Shown piece after piece: positions 45,391 through 56,917 of a DNA stretch of 64,000 nucleotides. The notes under the pieces were generated by a model, which had not been told where the DNA came from, did no database searches, and worked only from the letters and a program-made list of their open reading frames with translations. Both the position numbers and the translations under genes were made by a program. The DNA is from Eurosta solidaginis (lineage: Eukaryota > Arthropoda > Insecta > Diptera > Tephritidae), in contig NC_090323.1 in assembly GCF_040869045.1 (NCBI RefSeq), forward strand, positions 174,180,083 to 174,244,082. The letters are read 5' to 3'. Each line of letters starts with the position of its first letter. Positions within the stretch are counted from its first letter, which is position 1.

Positions 45391-45964
45391 CAACATTTTT
45401 GAATTGAATTTTCTTTCTTGTGAGTTTACATATGTATTTAAAAACAAAAACTAAAAAAACATACAAAAACGTAAAATTAACTTTTGCCGAATCGTCTGCT
45501 GTAACTGTTCGTAACTTCCAACAAAGCGTTCCCGCTAAAATCGGCGAGTATACCGGCCGCTCTTAAGCGGTCGTAACATAGCGGTACCACTTTTGGAGGA
45601 AACCAACCCTTTACTCATTAGATCCATAACTTATTAGAATTTATATAAAAATTAAAAAAAATATATATATATTTATGAATTGAGAGAAATTATTTCCGGT
45701 CCTCTTTCAAAATAGTAGCATCGTAATGCACGTAAACAGAAACTCACAACTACAATCAAAAAATATTACACGCCTAAAAGCTTTAATTAAAAATAAAGAT
45801 TTTGACAACAAATTAATAGCATTTCTCAAGAAAATTTGTATGCATTTCGAGTGAGCACGTTTATCTCATTGAACATAATTTTTCAGTTGTTGTTGCTAAT
45901 ATAATACTTAATAATATACACCTCCATATGTATATCTAATATACTACTTATAATATAAACTTAC
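45391..45964. other. Intron sequence of Mbs (3' of the last recognised exon)
   Basis: Apart from the TIR element end at 45610, this is AT-rich DNA with no gene. On the minus strand it begins with the splice donor GTAAG at 45964. Confidence 0.5.
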
Positions 45965-46033
45965 CTCTTTCTCCTTTTCTTTCTCTTTATCTTCCGCATC
46001 ATTGGCCGAATCTTGTCGTTCTGGATCAAGTTC
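45965..46033 (-). CDS. Mbs: Mbs exon: acidic stretch after the Rho-kinase site
   Basis: A 69-bp exon encoding ELDPERQDSANDAEDKEKEK plus Glu-Lys residues, 23 codons in phase 0 at both ends. On the minus strand it is preceded by ...TTTTGTAG and followed by GTAAG, matching acceptor and donor consensus. It continues directly from the exon at 47546-47652, which ends in phase 0 with HLDMD. In MYPT proteins the inhibitory RRSTGV site is followed by an acidic region, as here. MYPT is the targeting subunit of myosin light-chain phosphatase, binding PP1 catalytic subunit and myosin in the cytoplasm. The following exons are not recognised in this window. Confidence 0.85.
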
Positions 46034-46439
46034 CTACAAAAGCAATTGGAGAGGAAGACAAAAAAACTTATAGAAATTGTTGCCAAATATTTTTTACGTA
46101 GCATACAATTCATAAATTAACGCCAATTAATCAACGCCAAAACGTGCTTGAACGTATGTAAATGAAAGCAGCTGCCGATTGAATTTACGAAATATATTTG
46201 CAATAATAAATTGTATTAGCTATACTTCTATAACTATTATCACATACAAATATCCGAGGTTAATTGCGTTTTAAATTTTTCTATATTAATCTTCCGAATA
46301 CCATTACACTAACGGTCATTTGGGAACATTTTAGCTTCTTGTGCTATTTATACAAACTTAATTGAATACTAAAATTTAATTCCTGCCAAAATGGTCTGAA
46401 CGATATAAATTTATTACACATAATCCACCCAATTGCGCA

Positions 46440-46888
46440 TGCTAGGCGATGGTAAAATGAAGACATTCAGTGAAAGTTCTGAGCCAGGTGTTTTGGCAGG
46501 CCCGCAGTTGCCTCCAGTAGGTGCAATTGCGACTGCATGCTCGCCAAAATGTAGATCCTGGTAGAGCCTCACATCCGGTATTTTTGGGTGTAGGGCAGTC
46601 GGTAGCGTAATGCCATCGATGTTGATATCCAATATTACCGAAATTTGCCACATCTACGTTGTAAATAACGTAGCCGAGGATTTGGTTGTTGTTGTTGTTG
46701 TAGCAGTGTAAATGGGGTTACACTGAAATGACAGTCCTTGGTTGGGAAAAATCCCGAGTCGCTCCGGTACATAGAACCGACTGCCTTGGGAAGCGCCGAG
46801 GATTTGGTCGGTGACTCCCAAATTTCGCGAGTTGAAAAAATTGGAAAGACTAGGGAGATATCCGTTAATTTTTTTATGCCGCTGCAAA
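46440..46888 (-). pseudogene. 2A-LINE copy 4, small diverged fragment
   Basis: Matches the region after YADD in copy 1: CGCCAAAATGTAGATCCTGG, GGGTGTAGGGCAGTCGGTAG and, after the inserted element, AAATTTCGCGAGTTGAAAA. It has an internal deletion of about 110 bp near 46530 compared with copy 1. It is interrupted at 46687-46794. Confidence 0.75.
46687..46794 (-). mobile_element. 108-bp LINE derivative: 5' end joined to CAA tail
   Basis: On the minus strand this starts at the exact 5' end of the 2A-LINE (CTTCCCAAGGCAGTCGGTTC, ATGTACCGGAGCGACTCGGG), runs about 85 bp to CAGTGTAACCCCATTTA and then joins CACTGCTACAACAACAACAA, the LINE's 3' tail. GCCGAGGATTTGGT at 46673-46686 and 46795-46808 is a perfect 14-bp target duplication. 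The same 5' sequence lies at 3440-3523 and 37400-37482. Confidence 0.88.
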
Positions 46889-47092
46889 GCAGGTCAGATT
46901 ACCTTAAACCTTTTCATGGCAGAAATACACTCTGAGTGTTAGCCAAACCACTGCCGAAGGGTGATCCTGCTAGAACTTTTTTTTTTAGTTGAAAAAAAAT
47001 GTCCTGATCTTTTGTTGTTGTTTTGCCCGGGCTTGAAACGGAAACCTTCGGTATGGTAGGTGGAGCATGCTATACCACCACACCACGGCGGC
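46889..47092 (-). repeat. tRNA-derived SINE
   Basis: Minus-strand copy with CTTTTCATGGCAGAAATACA, CCACTGCCGAAGGGTGATCC and the tRNA head GGTATGGTAGGTGGAGCATG then CCACCACACCACGGCGGC. Confidence 0.8.
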
Positions 47093-47545
47093 TGCCAGAC
47101 AGACATGTCTAGTGCGAGATTATTCTAAGCTCCTTAAACCGCTGAGGCATGAGAGAGCTTATAAATTGTGATTGTTCGTCAAAAGACAAATTTTGCTTTT
47201 CAATTTGCCCACTCAGTCCAAAGTAGCAATTGCTGGCAAGAATTATTCTCCGTTTTGATAGGAGAAGTCTTCTCCTTCAGCCTTTCTTTATCAGCCACTA
47301 TTGTAGGGGTTGTAAGGATCAGCAGCCCTCCTACCTTGCCCAGTCGATCATACACGTTAACGAAAATATCAAAAAGCTGGTTAGCGGTTGCGTAACATAA
47401 AAGGGTCCAGTTTTTCGTGACTCGTTCTAAGCTCAGCTTATAACCGTGGTACGACTTTGGATTTTTGTCACGCCTTATACCCTTAGGATTCTAAAATTCC
47501 GTTCAACTAGCACACTATCTAAACTCATTCCAAAATGCTACTTAC

Positions 47546-47652
47546 ATCCATATCTAAATGTACAACGCCGGTGGATCTACGTTTTGGTTTTCTTCTTCTT
47601 TGTATAGCCGATTGTGCAGCCAAATTACGATTATCATTTTCCTTGTCGTTAT
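47546..47652 (-). CDS. Mbs: Mbs exon: inhibitory Rho-kinase site RRSTGV
   Basis: A 107-bp minus-strand exon between ...CACATTCAG and GTAAGTAG. It encodes NDKENDNRNLAAQ, SAIQRRRKPKRRSTGVV and HLDMD; the first two bases complete an Asp codon begun by the exon at 61402-61674. KRRSTGV is the conserved MYPT phosphorylation site (Thr853 in human MYPT1), where Rho kinase phosphorylation inhibits myosin phosphatase. This motif plus the downstream acidic stretch is the basis for the gene name. The flanking basic cluster RRRKPKRR is intact. The exon is isolated by a 13.7 kb upstream intron and a 1.5 kb downstream intron. Confidence 0.88.
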
Positions 47653-47740
47653 CTGAATGTGAAGAAAAGATAGAAGAATTAAATTAAAATTAAATAACAT
47701 CACTCAGAGTAAAAGGGTGTAAAATTAGTATTAAACATAT

Positions 47741-48230
47741 TGTGACGAATATTAGCAACACTAAGGGATACTATCATCTCTAAGCCGATGCTATCAGTGA
47801 CTTGTATGCACATCAATAGATCAATCATTATGTCTACACAAACACATGCAAATATCTTATCTGAGATGCTCCCAAAAGTATGCAATTATAATTGTGGAAG
47901 TGTCGCTCACAAATACACGCGCATATGAGAAGCTATACACGTGCATCTGTAGTTATAATTATATAGCACTAACTAGTAAGTTCTGGAAATGGAAGCGCCT
48001 AGAAACATATTAACGAGGAAACCGCACAGTATAACAGCAGCAACAGTAAAGGCGCGACAATCAGTTTTGATTTAAGACGCATCTGGCGAGCAATAGTAGT
48101 GTTATTGCGAAGAACTTTAATAAAAGGCCATTTTCCATTATTGAATAGTGGAGTTATTTATTCAACAGTTTAGGGATTCGAACGTTAGTAGAAGATTTTG
48201 AAGAAGCGGAATTGCAGTAAATTCGTTACA
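47741..48230 (+). repeat. Solo LTR of a gypsy-type retrotransposon
   Basis: A 490-bp sequence beginning TGTGACGAATATTAGCAAC and ending AAATTCGTTACA is flanked by ATAT at 47737-47740 and 48231-48234. The 4-bp duplication and TG...CA ends fit gypsy-type LTRs. No internal coding region is present, so it arose by LTR-LTR recombination. A fragment of the same LTR is at 10984-11184. Confidence 0.78.
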
Positions 48231-48969
48231 ATATGTATATGTACTACAGTTGTGAAGGCATAAATAGCAGAAAAAAGGTTAAAACAGTTTTTTAACTAAC
48301 TGTTATTTTCGTTAATTTTAGAAAAAAACTTCTAACCAAAAATTATGCAATAAATTTTAAATTTTAAAAACGAAGCAAAAAATTTTTTAACCATTCTTTA
48401 AAATGTCAGAATTTTATCGAGCATGTAATGTTGTAGTTCAATCAATTTAAGTTTACCGAAGTATAAGTTTCAGATCTTTCGAAGTTCACTTTTATTTATG
48501 ACATTTTTTTTGCGAAGTGCGTTTCAGTTTTTAATTTTTTATTTGTGTAAAAAATTATACTGCGTTTTATGTATAATGATTCGTATTTATACTTCAAACT
48601 TGTATTTTGTAAGACTAATGTTGATTGGACTAGCATTCTCGAGAAGTTTCTCAAATTTTAAGTCAAAATTTCGAAATTATGTTAAAGAATTCTAAACACA
48701 TTCGATCCCGGCTGGGTATTGAGTGGAACCAGTTTTTTTAAGGAAAAAAATAAGTTGTATCCGTTCTTCCAAGTTAACCTTTAAAGTATACGTATAGGCT
48801 TTCAAGGTTTCAAGTTGAACCTTCCTAATAAAAATTGTGGAAGGTCCAATTTCGAACTTCGAAAGCCCATACCTATGCTTCGGATACTTCGAAAAACGTA
48901 CAAATCTCTTTTTTGCTTGTAAACTGTGAACATTTTATAATTAATTTTCTGCTATTTTTGTGTTCACAG

Positions 48970-49885
48970 CTGTATATCACGCTGTACAGATCCCGGCGGG
49001 ATATTGGATCTAACCAGTTTTTTTTTTCAGGAGAAAAAAAAAACAAATTTTTTCGTTTATATATTTTATTTTACATTTCATTTAAAAATATGCTAAATAA
49101 TAAAACATCGGAAGATTTCTCGAAAAAAATAAAAATATATGATCTCTTTTAATTTTTTTCGATGATTTGAATTGCATGAAACCAAATATCATTCAAATGA
49201 GAAAACATCTTTTGTAGCTCGTTAATTTAGATAGATAGATGTAAGGTGTAATAACCCCCGAAGAGGTTTTAGGCAGATGAGTTTTCGCTAAAGCTTTTCA
49301 TGGCAGAAATACACTCGGAGTGCTTGCCAAGGGGCGATCACGCTTAGAAACATTTTCTTCTAATTCAAAAACTTTGTTTCTAAAATTTTGGTGTTGCTTT
49401 TCCCGGGCGAGAACCCAGGATATTCGGTGTGTAGGCGGAACACGCTACCATCACACCACGGCGGCCGCCCAGCTCGTTAATTTAAAAAGGAAAAATTTCT
49501 CTAAGGTCAAATACCAGACTTTGAAGGCCCGTCCAACTGCCAACTCCGAAAAACGGATAAACCACTTCTTTGATTTATTTTGAAATGTTTTTAAAGATTT
49601 CTAAACACAAAAATGAATGAAAGAAGAAAATAGCTAGAAATAATTTTACTGTCTATTTTGTGTGATGTATATAACACTGTACAACATCCGGGTGGGTATT
49701 GGATCTAACCAATTTTTTGTTTAGGAGAAAAAAAAAACAAATTTCTTCGTTTTTCGAGGTTTACCTTTAAAAGAGAAGTATGGGCTTTCCAAGTTCGAAA
49801 GTGGACCTTTTTACCATACTTTATTTTACATTTCATTAAAAAACACCAAATAAACAAATAACGGAAGTTTTCTCGAAAAAAAATC
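48970..49885 (+). repeat. Direct repeat pair, about 180 bp each, about 0.7 kb apart
   Basis: 48975-49150 and 49665-49885 share GTATATxxCxCTGTACA, GGATCTAACCA, a run of A before CAAATTTxTTCGTTT, TTTATTTTACATTTCATT and GATTTCTCGAAAAAAA-like sequence. A weaker relative lies at 48710-48860 (CCCGGCTGGGTATTGAGTGG). Class unknown. Confidence 0.5.
49228..49468 (-). repeat. tRNA-derived SINE with internal deletion
   Basis: Both the tail (CCCCCGAAGAGGTTTTAGGC) and the tRNA head (GTGTAGGCGGAACACG, CTACCATCACACCACGGCGG) are present, but about 100 bp of the body between TTTTAGG and CAGATGAG is missing. Confidence 0.8.
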
Positions 49886-50113
49886 AGAATTATACATACA
49901 TGTAGCTTTAAGTTTTTTGGAAAATTTGTTCCGTATTACACCTCTTATATAGACTTACATAAAAAAGTATACCATTTAAATGAGAAAACATTTTTGTAAC
50001 CCGTTAGTTAAACAAACAAAAAAAATACGAAAGGTCCACTTTCGAACATTGAAAACACATACACCTATGTTTCGGAGACTAACGTCAAATAAAATAATTT
50101 TAAAAAAATTTCA

Positions 50114-51041
50114 AGTTAAACGGTTTCATTAAAAACAATACTTGCATGCAGTAATAATAATAAAAGCTAGAAAGTAATTAGGTAGGTCCTAGGTACTAGT
50201 CATCACACTCCTCATCAATCATAGATCATAGATCATAGAGGCGTTGGGCGCGTGAAATTTCTAAAAATGTGAGGAGTAGCATAACCTGATTAAGGTTCAG
50301 CTGGTCTTACTTATGACTATCAATAGAAATTTGACGCGTCCAACGCTTTTATTTAATTGTCTGATCAACGCCCTAGATTGATGAGGAGTGTGATGACTAG
50401 TACCTAGGACCTGCCTAATTATTTTCTACCTTTTAGTATTATTATTATTTCATGTAAGTATTGTTTTCAATAAAACCGTATAACTTAAAAATTTTTTTTA
50501 AATTATTTTATTTTCAAGTGTTTAGTCTTTATTTAATTGCCTATTATTTCTCATTATATTTAGTTCATTTAGTGACTCATTATTACAAGGAGTCTTTCCT
50601 GACAATTTGTTACAATCTAAGTCCTCAATAAATAATCCTTCCAAAGACTTTACTCGACTCTGCCCCACGTATGCTTGTCCCTCCTCGAACTACAAAATAT
50701 TTTGATGTCACTTCTACCGGACTGTATGTAATATTTGTTCCAAATATGAGCCAAATCGGATATCATAGGTCGCTATCTATTCATGTATATATTATGTGTT
50801 CCAAATATAGACCTAATCGGACCACAAATACGATTTTTTTTTATATCTCGATCCTTGCGCCATCTAGCGGCAATTTTTTTTTCATAGGTCTCTTTCTATT
50901 CATGTAGATATGATGTGTTCGAAATATGAATAAAATTGGACCACAAATACGATTTTTTGAAATATTTCTATCCATGCGCCAAAATACAAAATTCATACTG
51001 GCCAGTCAGCCAGCCAAGTCAAGCTAAATAAAACCGTTTAA
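50114..51041 (-). mobile_element. Long-inverted-repeat DNA element B
   Basis: About 930 bp, from TTAAACGGTTTCATT to AATAAAACCGTTTAA, in opposite orientation to element A (13551-19588). The first 380 bp form a near-palindrome whose arms share GGTAGGTCCTAGGTACTAGT and CATCACACTCCTCATCAATC. At the centre of copy B ATCATAG is repeated three times (50218-50238). The remaining 550 bp contain CACAAATACGATTTTTT twice and the GCCAGTCAGCCAGCCAAG block shared with element A. No ORF. Confidence 0.65.
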
Positions 51042-51110
51042 AAATAGGGAAATCGCTTTTTTTGCGTATAGCTCAATCTCTTTAAAGAAAAACTGTTCGC
51101 TTTTATATCA

Positions 51111-54100
51111 TACTAGCCTTTACCCGCGGCCCCGTCCGCACGGAGAAAATGAAATATGTGGGCTATTCACGTTAGCCTGCTTATAAAGTTATCTGTTTAA
51201 AATTTTTTTTCTGTCTAATGCATTTTATTTTTGTAATTGAGTAAAAAAAAGGACTTTATGAGCTGATAACCTGATAGGATCCCAAAATGATAACGAAGTT
51301 ATCCAGAAAACGCTACGAAATGACCACGACGCTATCGCGGGCGGATCCGGAAAGCCATCCAGAAACGCCCCGGAAGTGTTTCCAAAAGTTTCCGAAGTAG
51401 TCCCAAAAAAACCCGAAATGACAACGACACGATTCTAGACTTATCCAGAGAACCACACAGAAATGATGCCTGAAGGGTACCAAATTGATCCCGAAATAGT
51501 CCCGAAAAAGTTCCGAAATTACCCTGACGGACTCCCGGACGGATCTCAAAAACCATCCAGGAAGGGTTCCTAAATTATCCCGACATAGTCCAGAAAAAGC
51601 TCCGAAAAAGTTCCGAAATGACCCCGTGGGGTCTCCGAAACTATTCAAAACTGATGCCGGAAAGGTCCTCAAATGATCCCGTATTAGTCGAGAAAAAGTC
51701 TCGAAATGACCCCGACGAGGTCCCTTACGGATCCCGAAAACCATCCAGAAATGATGCCGAAAGGACCACCAAATGATCGCGAAATAGTCTCGAAATGACC
51801 CCGACGGGATCCCGGACTGATCCCGAAAATTATCCAGAAATGATGCCGGAAAGGTCCTCAAATGATCCCTTAATAGTCCCGAAATCACCCTGAAGGGATC
51901 CCCGACGGATCCGGAAAACTATCCAGAAATGACGCCGGAAAGGTTCCCAAATGATCCCCAAATAGTGCCGAAATGACCCTGACGGGATCCCGGACGGAAC
52001 CCGAAAACCATCCAGAAATGAAGGCGAAAGGGTCCCCAAATGATCCCGTATTAGTGGCGAAAAAGTCTCGAAATAACCTCGACGGGATCCCGGACTGATA
52101 CACAAAACCATCCAGAAATGCTGCCGGTAGGTACCCCAAATGATCCCGAAATAGTCCCGAAATGACCCCGTCCGGATCCCGAAAACTATCCAGAAATGAT
52201 GCCAAAAGGGTCCCCAAATGATCCCGTATTAGTCGAGAAAAATTCCCGAAATGACCCCGACGGGATCCCGGACGAATCCCAAAAACCATCCAGAAATGAT
52301 GCCGGTAGGTATCCCAAATGATCCCGAAATAGTCCCGAAATGTCCTCGTCGGCATCCCGGACGGTTCCCGAAAATTATCCAGAAATGATGCCGGAAAGGT
52401 CCCCAAATGATCCCCAAATAGTGCCGAAATGCCATGACGAGATCCCGGACGGATCCCGAAAACCATCCAGAAATGATGGCGAAAGGGCACCAAAATGATC
52501 CCGTATTCGTGGCGAAAAAGTCCTGAAATGACCCCGACGGGATCCCGGACGAATTTCGAAAACCATCCAGAAATGATGCCGAAAGGGAACTCAAATGATC
52601 CCGAAAAACTCCCGAAATTACCCCGACGGGATCCCGAACGTATACCGAAAACAATCCTGAAATGATGCTGGCAAGGTCCTCAAATGATCCCTTAATAGTC
52701 CCGAAATGACCCTGAAGGGATCCCCGACGGATTCCGGAAACTATCCAGAAATGATGCCGGAAAGGTTCCCAAATGATCCCCAAATAGTGCCGAAATGCCA
52801 TGACGAGATCCCGGACGGATCCCGAAAACCATCCAGAAATGATGGCGAAAGGGCACCAAAATGATCCCGTATTCGTGGCGAAAAAGTCCTGAAATGACCC
52901 CGACGGGATCCCGGACGAATCTCGAAAACCATCCAGAAATGATGCCGGTAGGTACCCCAAATGATTCCGAAATAGTCCCGAAATGACCCCGTCCGGATCC
53001 CGAAAACTATCCAGAAATGATGCCAAAAGGGTCCTCAAATGATCCCGTATTAGTCGAGAAAAATTCCCGAAATGACCCCGACGGGATCCCGGACGAATCC
53101 CAAAAACCATCCAGAAATGATGCCGGTAGGTATCCCAAATGATCCCGAAATAGTCCCGAAATGTCCTCGTCGGCATCCCGGACGGTTCCCGAAAATTACC
53201 CAGAAATGATGCCGGAAAGGTCCCCAAATGATCCCCTAATAGTCCCGCAATTACCCTGATGGGATCCTGGACGGATCCCGAAAACCATCCGGAAATGATG
53301 CCGAAAGGGTTCCCAAATGATCCCGTATTAGTCGCGAAAAAGTCCCGAAATGACCCCGACGAGATCCCGGACGGATCCCGAAAACCATCCAGAAATGATG
53401 CCGGAAGAGCCCCCAAATGATCCCGAAAAGGTCTCCAAATGACCCCGACGAGATCCCGGACGGATACCGAAAACCATCCAGAAATGATGCCGGTAGGTAC
53501 CCCAAATGATCCCGAAATAGTCCCGAAATGACCCCGTCCGGATCCCGAAAACTATCCTGAAATGATGCCAAAAGGGTCCCCAAATGATCCCGTATTAGTC
53601 GAGAAAAAGTCCCGGAATGACCGCGACAGGATCCCGGATGGATCCCGAAAACCATCCAGAAATTATGCCGGAAGAGCCCCCAAATGATCTCGAAAAAGTC
53701 CTCAGATGACCCCGACATACTCCAGAGAAAGTTCCGAAATTGCTCCACGACGGATCGCGAAAACCATACAAATTGATTCCGGAAGGATCCCAAAATGATC
53801 CGGAAATAGTCCGGAAATGACCCAGATGGGATCCAGCACAGATCCGGAAATGATCCCGGAAGGGTCCAAAAACTATCCCGAAAAATTAACAAAAAATCCC
53901 GAAATAGCTCCTACGGCATGCCGGACGGATCCAGAAATGGTCTCGGAAGGATCCCCAAATGATCCCAAAATGGTTCCGATATGACCCTGATCGATCCGGC
54001 AAACCATCAAGAAATTATGCCGGAAGGGTCCCCAAATGATCCCGAAATAATACAGAAAAAGTCACGAAACGACCCCTAGAGGATCCCCAAATGATCCCGT

Positions 54101-56916
54101 ATTAGCCCAGAATAGGTACCGAAATAACCCCGACGGGATCCCGGACAAATCCCGAAAACCATCAAAAATGATGCCGGAAGGATCCCAAATGATTCCGAAA
54201 AAGTCCCGCAATGATTCCGACGGGATCCTGAACGGATACCGAAAATCATCCAGAAGTGATGCCGGAAAAGTCCTCAAATGATCACCTAATAGTCCCGAAA
54301 TGACCCTTAAGGGATCCTAGACGGATCCCGTAAACCATCCAGAAATGATCCCGATATAGTCCCGAAGAAGTCCGGAAATGACCCTAACGGGATCTCGAAC
54401 GCATCCCTAAATGACCCTGACGGGATCCCGGACAGATGCCGAAATCCATCCAGAAATGATCTTGGGAGGGACCCCAAATGATTCCGAAAAAGTCCCGCAA
54501 TGATTCTGACGAAAACCATCCAGAAGTGATGCCCGAAAAGTCCTCAAATGATCACCTAATAGTCCCAAAATGACCCTGACGGCATCCCGGACTGATCCCG
54601 AAATCCATCCAGAAATGATCTTGGGAAGGTCCCAAAATGATCCCGAAATAGTCTCGGAAAAGTCCGGAAATTACCCTGACGGGTTCCCGGACGAATCCTG
54701 AAAACCACCCTTAAATGATCACGAAAAAGTCCCGAAATTACCCTGACGGGACCCCGAAAGGATCTCGAAAACTATCCAGAAATGATGCCGGAAAGGTCCT
54801 CGAATGATCTCCTAATAGTTCCGAAAAGACACTGACGGGATCCCGAACGGATCCCGACAACTATCTAGAAATGATGCCGAAAATGATGCCGAAAGGGTCC
54901 GCAAATGATCCCGTATTAGTCGAGAAAAAGTCCCGAAATGACCCGACGGGATCCCGGACGAATCCCAATAACCATCCAGAAATGATGCCGGTACGTATCC
55001 CAAATGATCCCGAAATAGTCCCGAAATGACCTCGTCGGCATCCCGGACGGATCCCGAAAATTATCCAGAAATGATGCCGGAAAGGTCCCCAAATGATCCC
55101 CTTATAGTCCCGAAATTACCCTGATGGGATCCCGGACGGATCCCGACAACCATCCAGAAATGATGCCGAAAGGGTTCCCAAATGATCCCGTATTAGTCGC
55201 GAAAAAGTCCCGAAATGACCCCGACGGGATCCCGGACGGATTCCGAAAACCAGCCAGAAATGATGCCGAAAGGGTTCCCAAATGATCCCGTATTAGTCGC
55301 GAAAAAGTCCCGAAATGACCCCGACGGGATCCCGGACGGATCCCGAAAACCATCGAGAATTTATGCCGAAAGGGTTCCCAAATGATCCCGTATTAGTCGC
55401 GAAAAAGTCACGAAATGACCCCAACGGGATCCCGGACGGATCCCGAAAACCATCCAGAAATGATGCCGGAAGAGCCCCCAAATGATCCCGAAAAAGTCAC
55501 CAAATGACCCCGACGAGATCCCGGACGGATCCCGAAAACCATCCAGAAATGATGCCGGAAGAACCCCCAAATGATCCCGAAAAAGTCCCCAAATTACCCT
55601 GACGAGATCCCGGACGGATCCCGAAAACAATCCAGAAATGATGCCGAAAGGGTCCGCAAATGATCCCGTATTAGTCGCGAAAAAGTCCCGAAATGACCCC
55701 GACGGGATGCCGGACGAATCCCGAAGACCATCCAGAAATGATGCCTAAAGGGACTCCAAATAACCCCGAAAAAGTCCCGTAATGATCCCGGAAACCATCA
55801 AGAATTTATCTCTCGAAGGTACGCAAATGATCCCGAAAGTACCCCGACGGGATCCCGGACGGATCCCGAAAACCATCCAGAAATGATGCCGGAAGGGTCC
55901 CCAAATGATCGCGAAATAGTCCCGAAATGATTCCGGAATAGTCCCGAAAATGTCTCAAAATAACCCCGACGGGATCCGGGACGGATCCCGAAAACTATAC
56001 AGAAATGATCCCGGAAGGGTCCCAAAATGATCCCGAAAAAGTCCCGAAATTACCCCGGCGGGATCCCGGACCGATCCCGAAAACCATCCAGAAATGATCC
56101 CGGAAGGGCCTCGATATGACCCTTACGGGATTACAAATAAGGTGAAGCTAATTATAAAACCATGTTCATAAGGCAGCAGGCGCATTGGAGCGAATGAAAA
56201 GTTACATAGAAACATACAGGTAAAGCTAATAAAAGCGTGCTAATAAAAACAATTGATGGAGGGCGGATGGCGGGTGTAGAAGGAGAGGACTACTGATCGT
56301 TCCTCCAAAATTGTCTAGATCTCGATCTGTATGTGCTAGATACCAAAAACTATTGAAGTAGGAGAAAATTTATATTGAGTTATAACAATTTATAGATTTT
56401 ACACCAGAGGGGGTGATAAAGGGGGAGGGGCGGCGGAGTGTTTCACTGCTTACTTTGTAAGCCTACGACTTATTTGACCCCTTGAGTCTGTGATATTGGG
56501 GAAGGCCAGTATACGTAAAGTTATAATGTGTAAAAATTATTAAAAAGTAATTGCTCGAAAGGGTCGTGGGACCCCTACCCCTCTTCCATGTTCGAAAAAA
56601 ATTTCGCTAGTAGACTACTGTCTGTGTCCCAAATTTCATCAAAATCCGTGTAGCCATTCTGGCGTGATTCAGTCGCAAAGACGAAAAAATATAATAATTA
56701 AATTATAACTGTTCCTAGGGGGCGGGGACCACGCCCCTTTTGAAAAATATATAGCTAGTAGATCCTTCTATACTATTGGCTATATTTGTGCAAAATTTCA
56801 TCCAAATCGGTCCAGCCGTTCTTGTGTTATTGAGTCACAAAGACAAACGTCTGGACAAACATCCAAACATCCAAACATCTTAACATCCAAACTTTCCCAT
56901 TTATAATATATATTAG
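51111..56916. mobile_element. Satellite-bearing element S1 in the Mbs intron
   Basis: Head: TACTAGCCTTTACCCGCGGC, CCCGTCCGC... and GCTATTCACGTTAGCCTGCT. Tail: GGGATTACAAATAAGGTGAA, CATCAAAATCCGTGTAGCCA, GGGGGCGGGGACCACGCCCC, an ACATCCAA octamer run and CCCATTTATAATATATATT. Between them lies a 4.8 kb array (51290-56130). Head and tail match S2, which begins at once. No transposase or other protein is recognised. Head and tail words resemble non-autonomous insect repeats (SINE/RTE- or Helitron-type); I cannot decide which. Confidence 0.7.
51290..56130. repeat. CCCGAAA satellite array in S1
   Basis: Variants of two unit types: one of about 89 bp with ATCCCGAAATAGTCCCGAAA and one of about 100 bp with ATCCCGTATTAGTCGAGAAA. 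Both contain GACGGGATCCCGGACGGATC and AACCATCCAGAAATGATGCC. Smaller internal words (CCCGAAA, GATCC) show the unit itself grew from a shorter motif. Units are noticeably diverged. Confidence 0.85.
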
Positions 56917-56917
56917 A

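Larger units (their letters stand above)
40828..45610. mobile_element. TIR element split by copia element 2
   Basis: GGCTTGGTTTCCTCCAAAGC at 40828-40847 is matched inverted by TTTTGGAGGAAACCAACCC ending at 45609. The inner part continues with CGCTATATAGCGGCCGTTAC against GCGGTCGTAACATAGCGG. Without the copia insertion the element is about 450 bp and non-coding, so it is MITE-like. Superfamily not assigned. Confidence 0.65.
46034..47545 (-). other. Mbs intron containing a LINE fragment and a SINE
   Basis: The 1.5 kb intron lies between two phase-0 exon ends. It carries 2A-LINE copy 4, a 108-bp LINE derivative and a SINE. The remainder is unremarkable AT-rich sequence. Confidence 0.75.
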
